Shown here: one piece after another, positions 44,529 to 55,700 of the stretch | Layout: each line of letters starts with the position of its first letter | How positions within the stretch are numbered: position 1 is the stretch's first letter | Origin: Glebionis coronaria | Lineage: Eukaryota > Streptophyta > Magnoliopsida > Asterales > Asteraceae | Direction: 5' to 3' | Length of the DNA stretch: 64,000 bases | Assembly (NCBI GenBank): GCA_025667525.1 | Contig: JANFOE010002256.1 | Coordinates: 186,001-250,000, forward strand | The notes under the pieces: generated by a model | What the model was told of the DNA's origin: nothing | Databases searched by the model: none | The model's input: the letters and a program-made list of their open reading frames with translations, nothing else | Program-made: the position numbers and the translations under genes

Positions 44529-47500
44529 CGTTATCAGCACGCTCAACCGCTGATTTTTTTTCTAATTCTAAGCGCGAGGTACCTGACGTTATAAACATAG
44601 TTCAATATGTTTTCTCTCGTTTTACACCTGTACATCATCAACCCTCCTACATACATGATTCGGTATGTATTATTTCCTAATATATGAGGTGCGTCAATAA
44701 TCCTTTGTATCAATCTTGATCTTATTTATTGCTAGTTCTATGTTATTTGGAGTGTTGGTTATAATTTATGTGTTGCCTGGTAACTTTTACATCATTATAT
44801 TGTTTTTGTGCCGATCTTATCTATTGTTTTATTCTTTGTTACTTGTTGGTATATAAGGATGATTAACCCAAGTAGCCTTATGTTTCAACAATATGTTAAT
44901 TTTATATGTTGGATCTATTGTTTTCTTATTTTTATACGCAAACAAGATGCATGAAAAATTATTACCAACTAGATCTCAAATTGTATTATAAAAAATTGAG
45001 AGAATATGACTGACTATTTGTATAATTCTAGTATGTGCTTAAATATACCGTATTGTAACAGGATTCATTATATAAATAAATAATTTGCACACCATCGACA
45101 ATAAAAATTTGTCATGCAATTTAAATCTTACAACACAAGGTTTTGGATTGAATACACGCATTCTTATATGTTACAAATATATGAAAATTAAAAACAACTT
45201 ATAAGAACTTTTGTTTTGTTTTATGATAATCTTAATTAGATTTTAATATTTCTTACTGTGGTTTATTTGTATAAAAACATACACAAATATCAAATTAATT
45301 GCTTATTATAAGAGCGGAGCAAAGTGGTCAGTAACATGTAGTTTTCAAATTATTGATCGTGTCAATCGGTGCAAACTTGAAATAATTGTTTGAAAAATCT
45401 TATATGGTAATGGTTAGCACAAGATTGTTTACGTAACGTTCAGACTTCGATTTGCACCAGTTAAAATTGTGAATAACTAGATGATAATGATGATATACGC
45501 TCGTTTATGAGATCACTATCTTAAAGATAATTTTTAAGTTAATACCAAGTACAACATTGTGTTTTCATTGATAATACACACACGAAACATGTGTTATAGA
45601 ATATAGATTTGCATGATACTTGTATTTTACTCTATTAATCACACAACTACTTAAACATGAACTATAATATACTGAGTATATGGTTTTTTTGGACGTATTA
45701 ATCGGTTTTTTCTTTTGTTATACAAGCTTATTTTGCCGACATAATTAGTTTTTCATATATGATTCGAATATCAATGCGGGTAAGTTATTTATGTGTTTTG
45801 CTTGTCAATGTTTAATGTATTGTGATGATTGCATATGTATGATGAGGATTCAATATCACCATTTATAATAAGTGAAGATAAGGGTTCCATCGACCCGAAT
45901 AATACGACCCAACTGGCAAAGGTAATTAAAAAGTTACATATAAATCATTACACGAATAAACATAACAATGGGTTATCAATATATTTAATTTGTTATTAGA
46001 TGAAAAACTCCAACTAGAATCCGGTTTTTTTTATAGTAAATATTGTTTATTGGTTTATTTGCATAAATTTTTTAGTAACAAATTAGATGAATATCTCTTA
46101 TGATATTTTTTTCTATAGAAAACCTATTATATATATTCTAATTATTTTTTTAACCGCATATTTTATGTTGCTTCTTGAATAGAATAGTAATTAAATTTAT
46201 GTGTTACATTGTTCAGCCATATATTCGTTTGGCATATGAATTATATTCAATTTGCTTATTGCTTAATTTGTTTTATAGTAGTGGGTGACTTTGTTTTATC
46301 TATAGTAATCTCATATGCCAAATTTATGCATATTTAACATATTGTTCTATGAATTGGACACAACACTATCGAATGAGCAACTCTATGGCATGTTGATTCT
46401 ACATCAAAATTCTTTTGTTGACTTAATTCTATGGAGCTAAAGTGTCTGTGACTTATGTATCATATGATGTTTATTGTTTTATTTTTATTAAGACTTGGTT
46501 AATTGATTAATAGCTATGTCGAATTTAGTAACTTCTACTTATAATACTCCGCATGTTTTATTACTGTATTTGATCATTGTTATGGGCTCATATATGTATT
46601 ATGTGTGTGATATATGTATCATGTGGCTTTATTTGCATGAGAAATACTTGATCAATGATAAATGACATGCTTTACTTGTGTAGATTGTGTTTTATTATGT
46701 GATAATGTTATAGATCTATGTAAATATTATATTAAATTGTATGCAAGAAATAAAAGAGTTGATTAAATATACGAGCTCTCTATTTCTTTGATTTATATCA
46801 TAAAAATGTGCAATTGAAGTACAAGTGGCCATAAAGTATATATATTTATGAGCCTAAGATTATTGTAGTAATTGGCATGACCGGTTGGATCATCTCGAGT
46901 CAATAATGATGCGAAAGTTATAGAAAAATCATAAGTTTCTTCAAAGATAATTTTGATTATCTTTATTGTTCTCAACGTAAGTTCATTACTTATCACCACT
47001 AAATATAAATAAGGACTCATTCCTTGAAATTTTGGAAAACATAAAAAGAGCATGCATGTAGGCCTATACATGTCTCATGTGGATCATTTTGAGTTATAAA
47101 CCGATGCATCGTCAAAATGATCATCAAATACGCAACTTCAAGTTGGCGTGATTAGTGGCTCGATGTGAGCGTGATTTTCCAAATATGATTATTGAGAATA
47201 GTGGTGAATGCTTACAAGTTTGGGCGATTATTGAAATACGTGTTGAACTTTATATAGCCCATGTTCATACGTGAATTTCTTTTGTTGAAACGTTTAAAAA
47301 ACGTCTTAAGTTGATTGCAAAGCCTATAATTATGAGAACAAGAGTTTCTGTTTATGGGGCAATTTATTACATATGAACCTATTAATTCGCATCTTGCCAA
47401 CAATAATAAATCCTCCCATTATAATGATTTTGGTCACAAACCATATCGTACCCATAAGAGATACTGAAATGTGCGATATATATATCATAGTAAGTCCACC

Positions 47501-49036
47501 ACAACGCACAAAATGGGATGTTGAGAATGATAATTCATTCAGGGGAGAATGAGCAGCGAGAAACTTGGAATGAATTATGATAATGAAAAGTTGATCCTCA
47601 CAAGTAATGAATATGAACATAAAGTTCATGGGACAATTTATATTCCAGATCTAATAATTGCCAGACAAGGTTAGTGACCTAAATAAAGTGACTAGATCAC
47701 AAACGCTGCTAGTGCTCCAATTAAAATGAGTGTCCCAACAATAAAACCAATGATTGGTAGTAAGTCTATGGCACGGCTACAACGTGATAGATTATTCGAT
47801 TCCTAATAAAAATCCTCGATTGAAGATATAATATGGAGCAAGAAAATTAAAATGGTCTTATCGAGGTAATAAAGATCCCATGATAGTCTCCTAAAGAGAC
47901 ACTAGACATGAGGTAATTGAGAAAACCCCGGGTACATGAAATACTATGAGATCTCAACAAATGATGGAATGTAATGTCTAGTAAAGTGTGGAATCGAAAA
48001 GAAATAAATCGACGTCGATAGAGATATAGTTATAATGTGAATGAAAATGATAATAAAGAATATAGCGCTAAACTGAATGTGAGGATCATGGATAGATGAA
48101 TATCCAAATTATTAATGACGCAAGAATATAATGAATAATTTAAGTCTCTTGTGATGAGACATATGGTTGTAACTTACAATCCATTTATAAAACTTAATGG
48201 ATATGCATTAGCCTTTATGAGAGAGCGAAATTAAAATATGCATAAGTTGCAAATGATGGCACACGTATATTTCTCAAAGACTTGAAAATGATCATGTGGA
48301 TACATGTTCACGTGTGGTGGATCCAATATATATTGTATAAGTCTGGCAATGTGATAATAAGTGATATGCGTCTAAAAGATATATATAAATAGAGCTCAAG
48401 TGATATTGATATTTCATTATTGCATATACTAATATGCATAGAGCATGCTAGAGATAATTAATGCTTAAGGCATATAAGAAACGTTCTCGAGAACAATATT
48501 AATTGTATTGAACTAATCATGATTTGAGCATATATGTTATAATCGCCTTAGTGTGTAGTATTGTGCTAAATAAAGAGTTATGGTTATAAAGGCGACTAAG
48601 TGCATAGAAATTGAATTTGAAACGAAAGACAAAGTTTGTCTTAGTTCTAGAATTGAACATCTTAATGATGAAATATGTATGCATCATGAAAATTAAAGAT
48701 AAAGTTGTATCTTTATGTGAATAAACAACACTCATATTTATGAAGTCACATGATGTTAGAAAGACTCTCTTGATTTATAGAGTTGATGATCACAATATTG
48801 ATTGAGTTATGTCATTTGAAAATGAACAATTCAATTTTTGCTAAGGGTCATACTTGTTGGAAATTAATAACTTGCAAAGTTTGATGATAAACTTGAACGA
48901 GATGTATGACGTATTATTATGCAAAGAATATGTGTAAATAGTGTTCATACATATGATTTTATTAATACACCTTAATGTGTATTTTAGTGACTCGGTGAGC
49001 TTAAGTAATGTGATCATCAGGGGGAGAATAAATGTG

Positions 49037-49613
49037 TTGTACTCTTTTTCCCTTGACCATGGTTTTGTCCCCACAGGGTTTTCCGGTAAGGTTTTTAAGC
49101 GAGGCAACATCCTAGAGCGTATAAAGGAATTATGTACTCTTTTTCCTTTACTAGAATTTTTGTCCCATCGGGTTTTGTCTAGTAAGGTTTTAATGAGGCA
49201 TAATCTTGATATGGAAATCCGAGAAGGATTGTTATCAATAAATATGGAAAGCATGTCCATATCTTTTATTTTTTGTATTATATATTTTTCCTTCACTAGT
49301 TTTTTGTCCCAATGGGTTTTGTCTAGTAAGGTTTTAATAAGACATATTCTCCAAATGATCATTATTACGACTACTTCATCCAACCATGATAAGAAGACAC
49401 TTACAATTTTTGCATGAAGATAATGTATCACGCGTTCTTAATCCAAGAAGAGTTATTACATCAAAGGCGGAAGATCAAACATTTCGTTGAAGTGGTGGAT
49501 CGATTTAAAGATCTCAAGTGATTTAGTCATCAGAGGGAGATAATACGCGCTACACTCTTTTTCCCTTAGCTATGGTTTTGTCCCACTGGGTTTTCCTAGC
49601 AAGGTTTTTAACG
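49037..49613 (+). repeat. Four copies of a Copia 3'-UTR motif
   Basis: At about 49037, 49137, 49290 and 49544 the series CTCTTTTTCCCTT / GGTTTTGTCCCA / GGGTTTTCC or GTC / AGCAAGGTTTTTAA / GAGGCA recurs. The block lies between the decayed pol and the 3' LTR. I know similar motifs from the 3' ends of plant Copia elements; their role is not known to me. Confidence 0.65.
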
Positions 49614-49661
49614 AGGTAGCATTCTCAAAGCGTATTATTAATATGGACATCCAAGAGGGAG

Positions 49662-49834
49662 TGTTATGAATAATTATATTGTGGATGTCCAATAGAGGCT
49701 CATGGCCCATTAGCTATTAGGGTTTTACCCTAATACTATCTTATATATAAACATTGTATTAGTCCTCATTAATAAATCGATAAATAATTCTCCTCTCTCA
49801 TCTTTGTTCTTATTCTTTACTTTGATTCACAACA
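49662..49834 (+). repeat. 3' LTR (173 bp)
   Basis: Copy of 44356-44528, preceded by AGAGGGAG and followed by the TAAAC target duplication. Confidence 0.88.
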
Positions 49835-49901
49835 TAAACCTAATAATTAAACAAAATTTTATTATGTTTAAACCCCGTGCGTGCACGGTTTTATAACTAG
49901 T

Positions 49902-50045
49902 TTGTCTATAAATGGAAACAAATAATTAACGTGGAGATGAAGAATAATACCTTAGTCGGTGTAAAAGTGTCTATAAATGGAAACAAATAATTAACGTGGA
50001 GATGAAGAATACCTAATTAGTCGGTGTAAAATTGTCTATAAAATA
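49902..50045 (+). repeat. 66-bp-class tandem duplication upstream of the B3-like gene
   Basis: GTCTATAAATGGAAACAAAT, then AATTAACGTGGAGATGAAGA and TAGTCGGTGTAAAA, occurs twice, plus the start of a third unit. Each unit has a CTATAAAT TATA-like box, so the gene at 50177 has up to three candidate TATA boxes within 300 bp. Confidence 0.75.
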
Positions 50046-50176
50046 CTTATCGAAGTCCATAACGAAATATGATATTCAAAAACTACACAAAGTCGATCGT
50101 TATAATTAAGCCCTAATTAGTATACTACGTTTGGGTTTTTTTAAGGAATCAAGAAACGAAAAGTAATCCAGATATC

Positions 50177-50782
50177 ATGGGAAAGACGAATATGATATGT
50201 GAACAAGTTAAAGAGAAAAACAAGTTTAATGTGTTAGGTCAAGTTCAAGAAAAAAAAATTTCGAAGAAGAATCACAGAGATGGCGGCAAGAAGAAGAAGA
50301 AGAAAGTCGTTATTGTGAGGAACGAGGACGAGTTAAAGGAGTTTATTCATGAGATCAACGGTTGTGATATGAAGTTTGTGTTTCAAAGACCGTTCGATAT
50401 ATTTCGTTCCAAGATTTGGATTTTTATGAAGTTTGAAAAAGTCGAGACTCATGATTTCTTGACAGAAGAAGAGACGCGTCATCCATATGACGGCGGTGAG
50501 ATTTGGGTTCCATTGGTTGGCCCAAATTTGCAGATGTTCACCAAACCAATGCGGTTAACCAAATCTAAATTGTCATATGTATTGGAGACCAAGTGGTCCG
50601 ATTATTTTGAGGCAAACAAGACGGTTAAGATGAAGAAATGGGGAACTATTGGAGTTTGGTCATTTAGAAAAGTTGGGGGGCAGTTGTGTTTTGCTCTTGT
50701 GTGGCGGGTGGACCAAGCCGCTGCTGCCGTGATGAACAAGACGTCGCTTGATGAGTTTATGAAATTATCTTTGAATGCCTAG
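50177..50782 (+). CDS. B3 domain protein of the DUF313 (At2g31720-like) type
   Basis: A single-exon ORF of 201 codons. The N-terminus is lysine-rich (KKNHRDGGKKKKKKVVIV), a possible nuclear localisation signal. Residues about 90-180 fit the B3/DUF313 DNA-binding domain: a GGEIWVPLVGPNLQMFTKPM stretch, KSKLSYVLETKWSDYFEANK and the hallmark end VWSFRKVGGQLCFALV. Family members are putative plant transcription factors. The protein is shorter than many members, and the N-terminal part of the domain (usually KxL..SDV..NQ.RLSMP) is poorly matched. It is the most credible host protein gene here. It sits between a Copia relic and a snRNA block, with duplicated TATA units upstream. Confidence 0.65.
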   Translation: MGKTNMICEQVKEKNKFNVLGQVQEKKISKKNHRDGGKKKKKKVVIVRNEDELKEFIHEINGCDMKFVFQRPFDIFRSKIWIFMKFEKVETHDFLTEEETRHPYDGGEIWVPLVGPNLQMFTKPMRLTKSKLSYVLETKWSDYFEANKTVKMKKWGTIGVWSFRKVGGQLCFALVWRVDQAAAAVMNKTSLDEFMKLSLNA

Positions 50783-50898
50783 TTAGTTTAATTATATTAG
50801 ATCCTTTATTCTACACATTGTACCTGCTGCCTATATATGAATATGAATTTATTATTAAATCATTAGACATTTTTTCTCAAATAAAAGAAGCAAGTCTC

Positions 50899-50981
50899 AT
50901 CCCGCATCGGCCAAACATGCAAACAAAATGGTGTCGAAAGGGGTGGACAAAGGAACCAACACGATCTTACTTGAATAGGAG
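50899..50981 (+). pseudogene. U3: U3 snoRNA gene, truncated after about 20 nt
   Basis: USE-like ATCCCGCATCG (50899-50909, one mismatch) is followed at Pol III distance by a degraded TATA (GTCGAAAGG), then AACCAACACGATCTTACTTG, whose second half (from ACGATC) matches the start of plant U3 snoRNA (ACGACCTTACTTGAACAGG). Homology ends near 50981 and boxes A', A, C and D are absent. U3 guides early 18S rRNA processing, and this copy cannot do so. Confidence 0.6.
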
Positions 50982-51220
50982 TTGGGAAATATTGCGAAAC
51001 CAAGTACAAAAAATTGAGGTTTTTTTGTATTCTATGCCATAACTTTATATGCAACTTTTGTAGAAGCTTGTTTTTCTTATACCAAATAGACTTCAGTTTA
51101 TTTAGTGATGTTTATTGTCATGCTTGATGTCGATGAGTTTGGTTACTTCGTTAAATGTACGAAGACATTCGCATTAGATATTTTTTGAAGGGGACAAACA
51201 AAGAATACTGGAACTGGTAA

Positions 51221-51297
51221 CAGGAAGGGCCGCGCGAACGCAGGCCTCCACAGCAACAAATTATGATGTAGACTCAACCACTTGTGCCGATCTTAGG
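51221..51297 (-). pseudogene. U1: U1 snRNA 3' half
   Basis: On the minus strand: CCTAAGATCGGC, GAGTCTACATCATAATTTGT (with a normal Sm site AATTTGT), TGCTGTGGAGGCC and the 3' hairpin CTGCGTTCGCGCGG. The 5' half with the splice-site recognition sequence and the TATA box is missing. A USE-like ATTCCACATCG (51329-51339) stands only about 30 nt upstream. Confidence 0.8.
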
Positions 51298-51363
51298 GTT
51301 CCCTTGCCTTTCACTTTAGTCACTCGGTCGATGTGGAATTTCTTTTAAAATGCTCATACATCA

Positions 51364-51657
51364 CGCCCTCAGCACAATTATAAAGACTTTGAGTTCGAGG
51401 AACTAAAGCAAATGATGCTAGCTCTCATGCGGGATCAACCCGGGCTTAGAAGAGCTGAACCGAAACTGTTTGGATATTTGAACAGAGGTGCTAATGTAGG
51501 TTCTACTTTCAGAGAAGAAGTTCAAGAGATTGCTAATTTGGTAGTCCAAGTTCAAGATCAACTCACAGACATGGGAGATGCAATAAAGAAGCAATATAAA
51601 GAGTTATCTTTAAGGATCACTAATCTAGAAAGTATGCGGTACAGATGTTCTTCGTAA
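51364..51657 (+). pseudogene. Unrecognised ORF fragment with coiled-coil look
   Basis: An open frame includes FEFEELKQMMLALMRDQPGL, ANVGSTFREEVQEIANLVVQ and LTDMGDAIKKQYKEL, ending at 51657. It has regular hydrophobic spacing suggesting a helix. It reads like an exon of a real gene carried into the cluster, but I cannot name it. Confidence 0.35.
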
Positions 51658-51996
51658 GAGTCCTTATGAGGATCCCGACAGTGATAATTAAGAGCGGGAG
51701 AAGAAGAAGAAACAAAATACTAGTGGTGAAAAACGTCGTGCACAATAACCAACAACAACTGAACTATAATATCTTGGTCAGTTGTGAAATCTTTTAGTAT
51801 GAAATTTTAAGCTGAAAGCGAACTTTTAGGGACATCTATAGTATCTAATTTTGATATTATGATTTGTAAGTGCCAGTTTTCAGATGTCACGAAAAATGCC
51901 AGGTTATAGAAGGATTAGAACACGATGGCAAGTGCAGTGCCAATATGTGATAATTAGTTAGTTGATAATGAAAGCTTATAACTAATTTTAGATTTT

Positions 51997-52050
51997 GTCC
52001 CACATCGCCCAGAAGAGTGATACTACGAAGATGTCTCGTCAATAAAAACA
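51997..52050 (+). promoter_or_regulatory. U2 promoter of the composite U2/U6 locus
   Basis: GTCCCACATCG (51997-52007), a 34-nt gap, ATAAAAAC (52042-52049), then U2 start at 52073. Confidence 0.7.
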
Positions 52051-52072
52051 GAAGACCTAAATGAGAACAAGC

Positions 52073-52107
52073 ATACCTTTCTCGGCCTGTTGGCTAAGAT
52101 CAAGTTT
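52073..52107 (+). pseudogene. U2: U2 snRNA 5' fragment (35 nt)
   Basis: ATACCTTTCTCGGCCTGTTG and GCTAAGATCAAG match U2 nt 1-32, with one change (CTTTTGG to CTGTTGG). It stops before the GTAGTA branch-site element, where a second USE begins. Confidence 0.85.
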
Positions 52108-52149
52108 ATCCCACATCAACAAGAAGAGCAACCTAGTACTTGTTTAAAA
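52108..52149 (+). promoter_or_regulatory. U6-type promoter fused to the U2 fragment
   Basis: ATCCCACATCA (52108-52118, one mismatch) and GTTTAAAAG (52141-52149) at Pol III spacing, followed by GAGGCCAAGG as in the U6 gene at 17446. Confidence 0.65.
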
Positions 52150-52170
52150 GGAGGCCAAGGTAAAAAAAAA

Positions 52171-52230
52171 TAAATTTGGAACAATACAAATCGACACGCA
52201 CAAATCGAGAAATGGTACAATTTCCTTTTT
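52171..52230 (+). pseudogene. U6: U6 snRNA, internally deleted
   Basis: Keeps pieces AAATTTGGAACAATACA and GACACGCACAAATCGAG, then GAAATGGTACAATTTCC and a T-run. The 5' hairpin, ACAGAGA box and U4-pairing region are missing. Confidence 0.7.
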
Positions 52231-52534
52231 ACTTCCAAATCACTAGAACTGTTGTAAACGTTTGATCAGTGATAGAAAACCTTTTCTTTTTCGTCAATAT
52301 CCCGAGAAATGTCGCATAGAAAACCTTTTCTTTTCCAAATTTCTGGAACTTACAATAGAGTGCCTCCACAAGGTACATGTATCAGTTTGTACGTTTTAAA
52401 AAGACTCAATATCTTCTAAAACAAGCAAAAAACATCCGTGAATCTTCCTGTACGTATGACTGCATTCGTGAGTGCAGGCCCTAAAACAACTTAATTATCA
52501 CATATTGGCACCGCACTTTCCATCGTGATCTAAT

Positions 52535-52775
52535 TCTTAATCATAAAGGATTTCAAGTATTTTTTTATTGTTATTGTGATGATTTACATTGAGTTACAAA
52601 GGTCCCTATTTATACAGGGATTAGTAAGATCTAAAAAAGGAAATGATTTCCTTGTTGGCCTTTGATTGCTCATTTCTTGGTCCATAATTCTTGTGATTTC
52701 TTGGTCCCTAATTCTCGGTTGTATTCAAGGAAATGATGGTATTGTTCTGATCTTGAAATCCTCTTCATTCTAACA
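52535..52775 (-). repeat. 3' LTR of the 4.9-kb Copia element
   Basis: Left copy. Differs from 57220-57460 by TTTCAAG/TTGCAAG, AAAAAGG/AAACAGG and CTCTTC/CTTTTC. Confidence 0.9.
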
Positions 52776-52782
52776 CTCCCCC

Positions 52783-55700
52783 TCAAGTTGAAATGGTGGG
52801 ATCTCCAAAATTCAACTTGCCTAGACAATCTTGCATTATTCCTATTCTCACAGCTTTTGTCAGGGTATCAGCTAGTTGATCTTCAGATCTGACGAATGGC
52901 AGTTCAATTATTCCAGCTTCAAGTTTTTCTTTGATGAAATGTCGGTCGATTTCCACGTGTTTTGTTCTATCATGTTGTACAGGATTCTCAGAAATTTGAA
53001 TTGCCGCTTCATTATCACAAAAGACTTGAGTTGCCTTTTTTGGACGGAATCCTACTTCAATTAGAAGTTTTCGGATCCATAGTACTTCCGCAACTCCTCT
53101 GGATATCCCTCTGTATTCTGCTTCAGCACTGGATAATGACACCACCCTCTGCTTCTTACTTCTCCAAGTGACTAAGTTACCTCCTACTAGGGAGAAGTAT
53201 CCTGACGTTGATCTTCTATTTCCTTTGTCGCCTGCCCAATCAGCATCTGTGTATATTTGAACATTCAGATGTCCATTTGATTTGAACAGAACTCCGTATC
53301 CTGGAGTCCCTTTGAGATATTCAATGATTCTTTCAACTGCATCCATGTGGGCCTTTTGAGGTTGATGCATGAATTGACTCACAACTCCCACAGCGTATGC
53401 TATGTCTGGGCGTGTATGTGAGAGATATATCAGCTTGCCGGCCATTCGTTGATATCTGCCTTTATCTGTTGGTTCACCTTCTGGTTCTATGTATAACTTT
53501 TGATTGGCAATCATCGGTGTCTCAGCCGACTTACAGTCAAGCATCCCTGTTTCTGCAAGAAGATCTAAAATGTATTTTTTTCTAGCAGATAAAAATACCA
53601 TGTTGCGACCTCAAGACTTCAATTCCGAGGAAGTATTTTAATCTCCCTAAATCTTTCATCTCAAACTCTGTAAGCAACCCTTCTTTCAGCTTCTTGATTT
53701 CCTGTTCATCGTTTCCTGTAATAATCATATCATCGACATAGATTATGAGACATGTTACATATCCTTGCCTATGTTTTAGAAACAGGGTGTGATCTGAGTT
53801 GCTCTGTTTGAATCTGTATTTCTTCATAGCTAATGTAAACCTTCCAAACCATGCTCTGGGGATTGTTTCAAACCATATAATGATTTCTTCAAACGACAAA
53901 CTTCTCCGGTCTTGAAACTATCTGAGAAACCTGGAGGAGCTTCCATATACACTTCTTCCTTTAGATCCCCATGGAGAAAGGAAATTTTCACATCGAATTG
54001 GTGTAGAGGCCATCCTTGATTTGATGCTATTGAGAATAGTACCCTTATTGTATCAATTTTTGCTACTGGGGAAAATGTTTCTGAATAATCAATCCCGTAG
54101 GTCTGAGTATATCCTTTAGCAACTAATCGGGCCTTGTATCTGTCGATCTTCCCGTCTGGCTTGTATTTTACTATGAAGATCCAACGACATCCTACGGGTT
54201 TCTTCCCAGTAGGTAGAGAGCATTTCTCCCACGTTCCATTTTTCCTTAGTGCATCCATCTCTTCATCCATAGCTCCTTTCCAATTTTCTGAATCTAAGGC
54301 TGCTTCTGTGCTTGAAGGAATCTTCTCTGAGTAGAGACTAGCACTAAAGGCTTTAGCTTCTGTGGTCAGACATCCGTTTGCTATGTTGGCCATAGGGTAT
54401 CTGGATCCTCTGGAGAACTTCTCTGGAGAATACCGCTTTGCTGGAACCCCCCTGTTTGCTCTTGCAGGAAGAGTATATTGAGTAGGCTGCTCTTGATCAA
54501 GAGGTTCTTGATTCCCTGCTTCTTCAGTCTCCTGTTGTTCTGGTTCTATAGATTCAACACTTTTAACAGATTCAAGAGGTGGAATAACAGTTTGAGGCTC
54601 ACTAGGTTCAGAATTGTTTACCTTAGATATCAGATGGGAAAGATCATCTTGGGTGGCACTAGTGTCACTGATTCCAAGTGGTGTGGTACTGTGAACTGAA
54701 CAGATTTCTCCATCATGTGTCAACCAACTCAGTGAGTCTGAAGATACCTCCCCCCCCTTGACCGCTGTGTTGGTATGAGTAAAAATACTGGGTTTCCAAG
54801 AAGTCACAGTTCATCGAGGTGAACATGCGACGGGTCTTTGGGTTGTAGCATCGATACCCTTTTTGATTTACCCCATATCCCACAAACACACATTTTTCCG
54901 TACACAGGTCAAGTTTATCTCGATAGGTTTTGGGAATATGTACAAAAACAGTGCACCCAAACACCTTTGGTTGAAGGGTGAGAGTCGGAGGAATTTCAGT
55001 GAATTTTTCAAGTGTGTCTAGAGGGGTTTTCAAGTCAAGAATTTTTGTCGGAAGTCTGTTTAGGAGGTATGTTGAGGTTGCTAGGGCTTCTGGCCAAAAC
55101 ATCTTTGGGACATGTGACTCGATTATGAGTGCCCTAGTCATTTCTAGGAGAATGCGATTTTTTCTTTGTGCGACTCCATTTTGTTCAGGAGTGTGGGGGC
55201 AAGTGGTTTGATGGACAATTCCTTTTGATTGGAAAAACGATTTCATTTGTGAGTTGACGTATTCTCCACCGTTGTCTGACCGGACGATTTGGATGGGTTT
55301 TTTGAATTGGGTTTGAATCATGGTAAAAAATGAGGTGAATTTGTCAAAAACTTCACTTTTATTTTTCAAGAAATAAATCCATGTCATTCTCGTACAATCA
55401 TCAACAAAAATTACATAAAATCTAAAATTCTGTCCCCCAATAACTGGAGCAGGACCCCAAACATCAGAATGAATTAACTGGAATGGTGTGTCAACACGAG
55501 TGTTTTTGTGTTTAAAAGATTTCCTATGACTTTTAGCTAAAATGCACGTCTCACATGAGATTGACTTACTCAAGGGAAAAAGTTCCGGAAATAAAGTATG
55601 TAAATAACTACTAGATGGGTGCCCCAATCTTCTATGCCATAACCAAGCTTTTCTCTCCATCGTTCCATGAGCAAGCATCACAGTACCACTTTGAGTTACT

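Larger units (their letters stand above)
44356..49834 (+). mobile_element. Decayed Copia-type LTR element with 173-bp LTRs
   Basis: Identical-looking short LTRs (44356-44528 and 49662-49834; TGTTATGAAT..TTCACAACA) are flanked by the 5-bp duplication TAAAC (44351-44355, 49835-49839). The PBS-like CGTTATCAGCACGCTC follows the left LTR and the purine tract AGAGGGAG precedes the right one. The 5.1-kb interior keeps no long ORF. Near 47700-47800 a decayed plus-strand peptide (NAASAPIKMSVP, MARLQRDR) resembles the linker between integrase and RT of Copia Pol. The bodies decayed while the LTRs stayed alike, so it may have been mobilised in trans. Confidence 0.85.
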
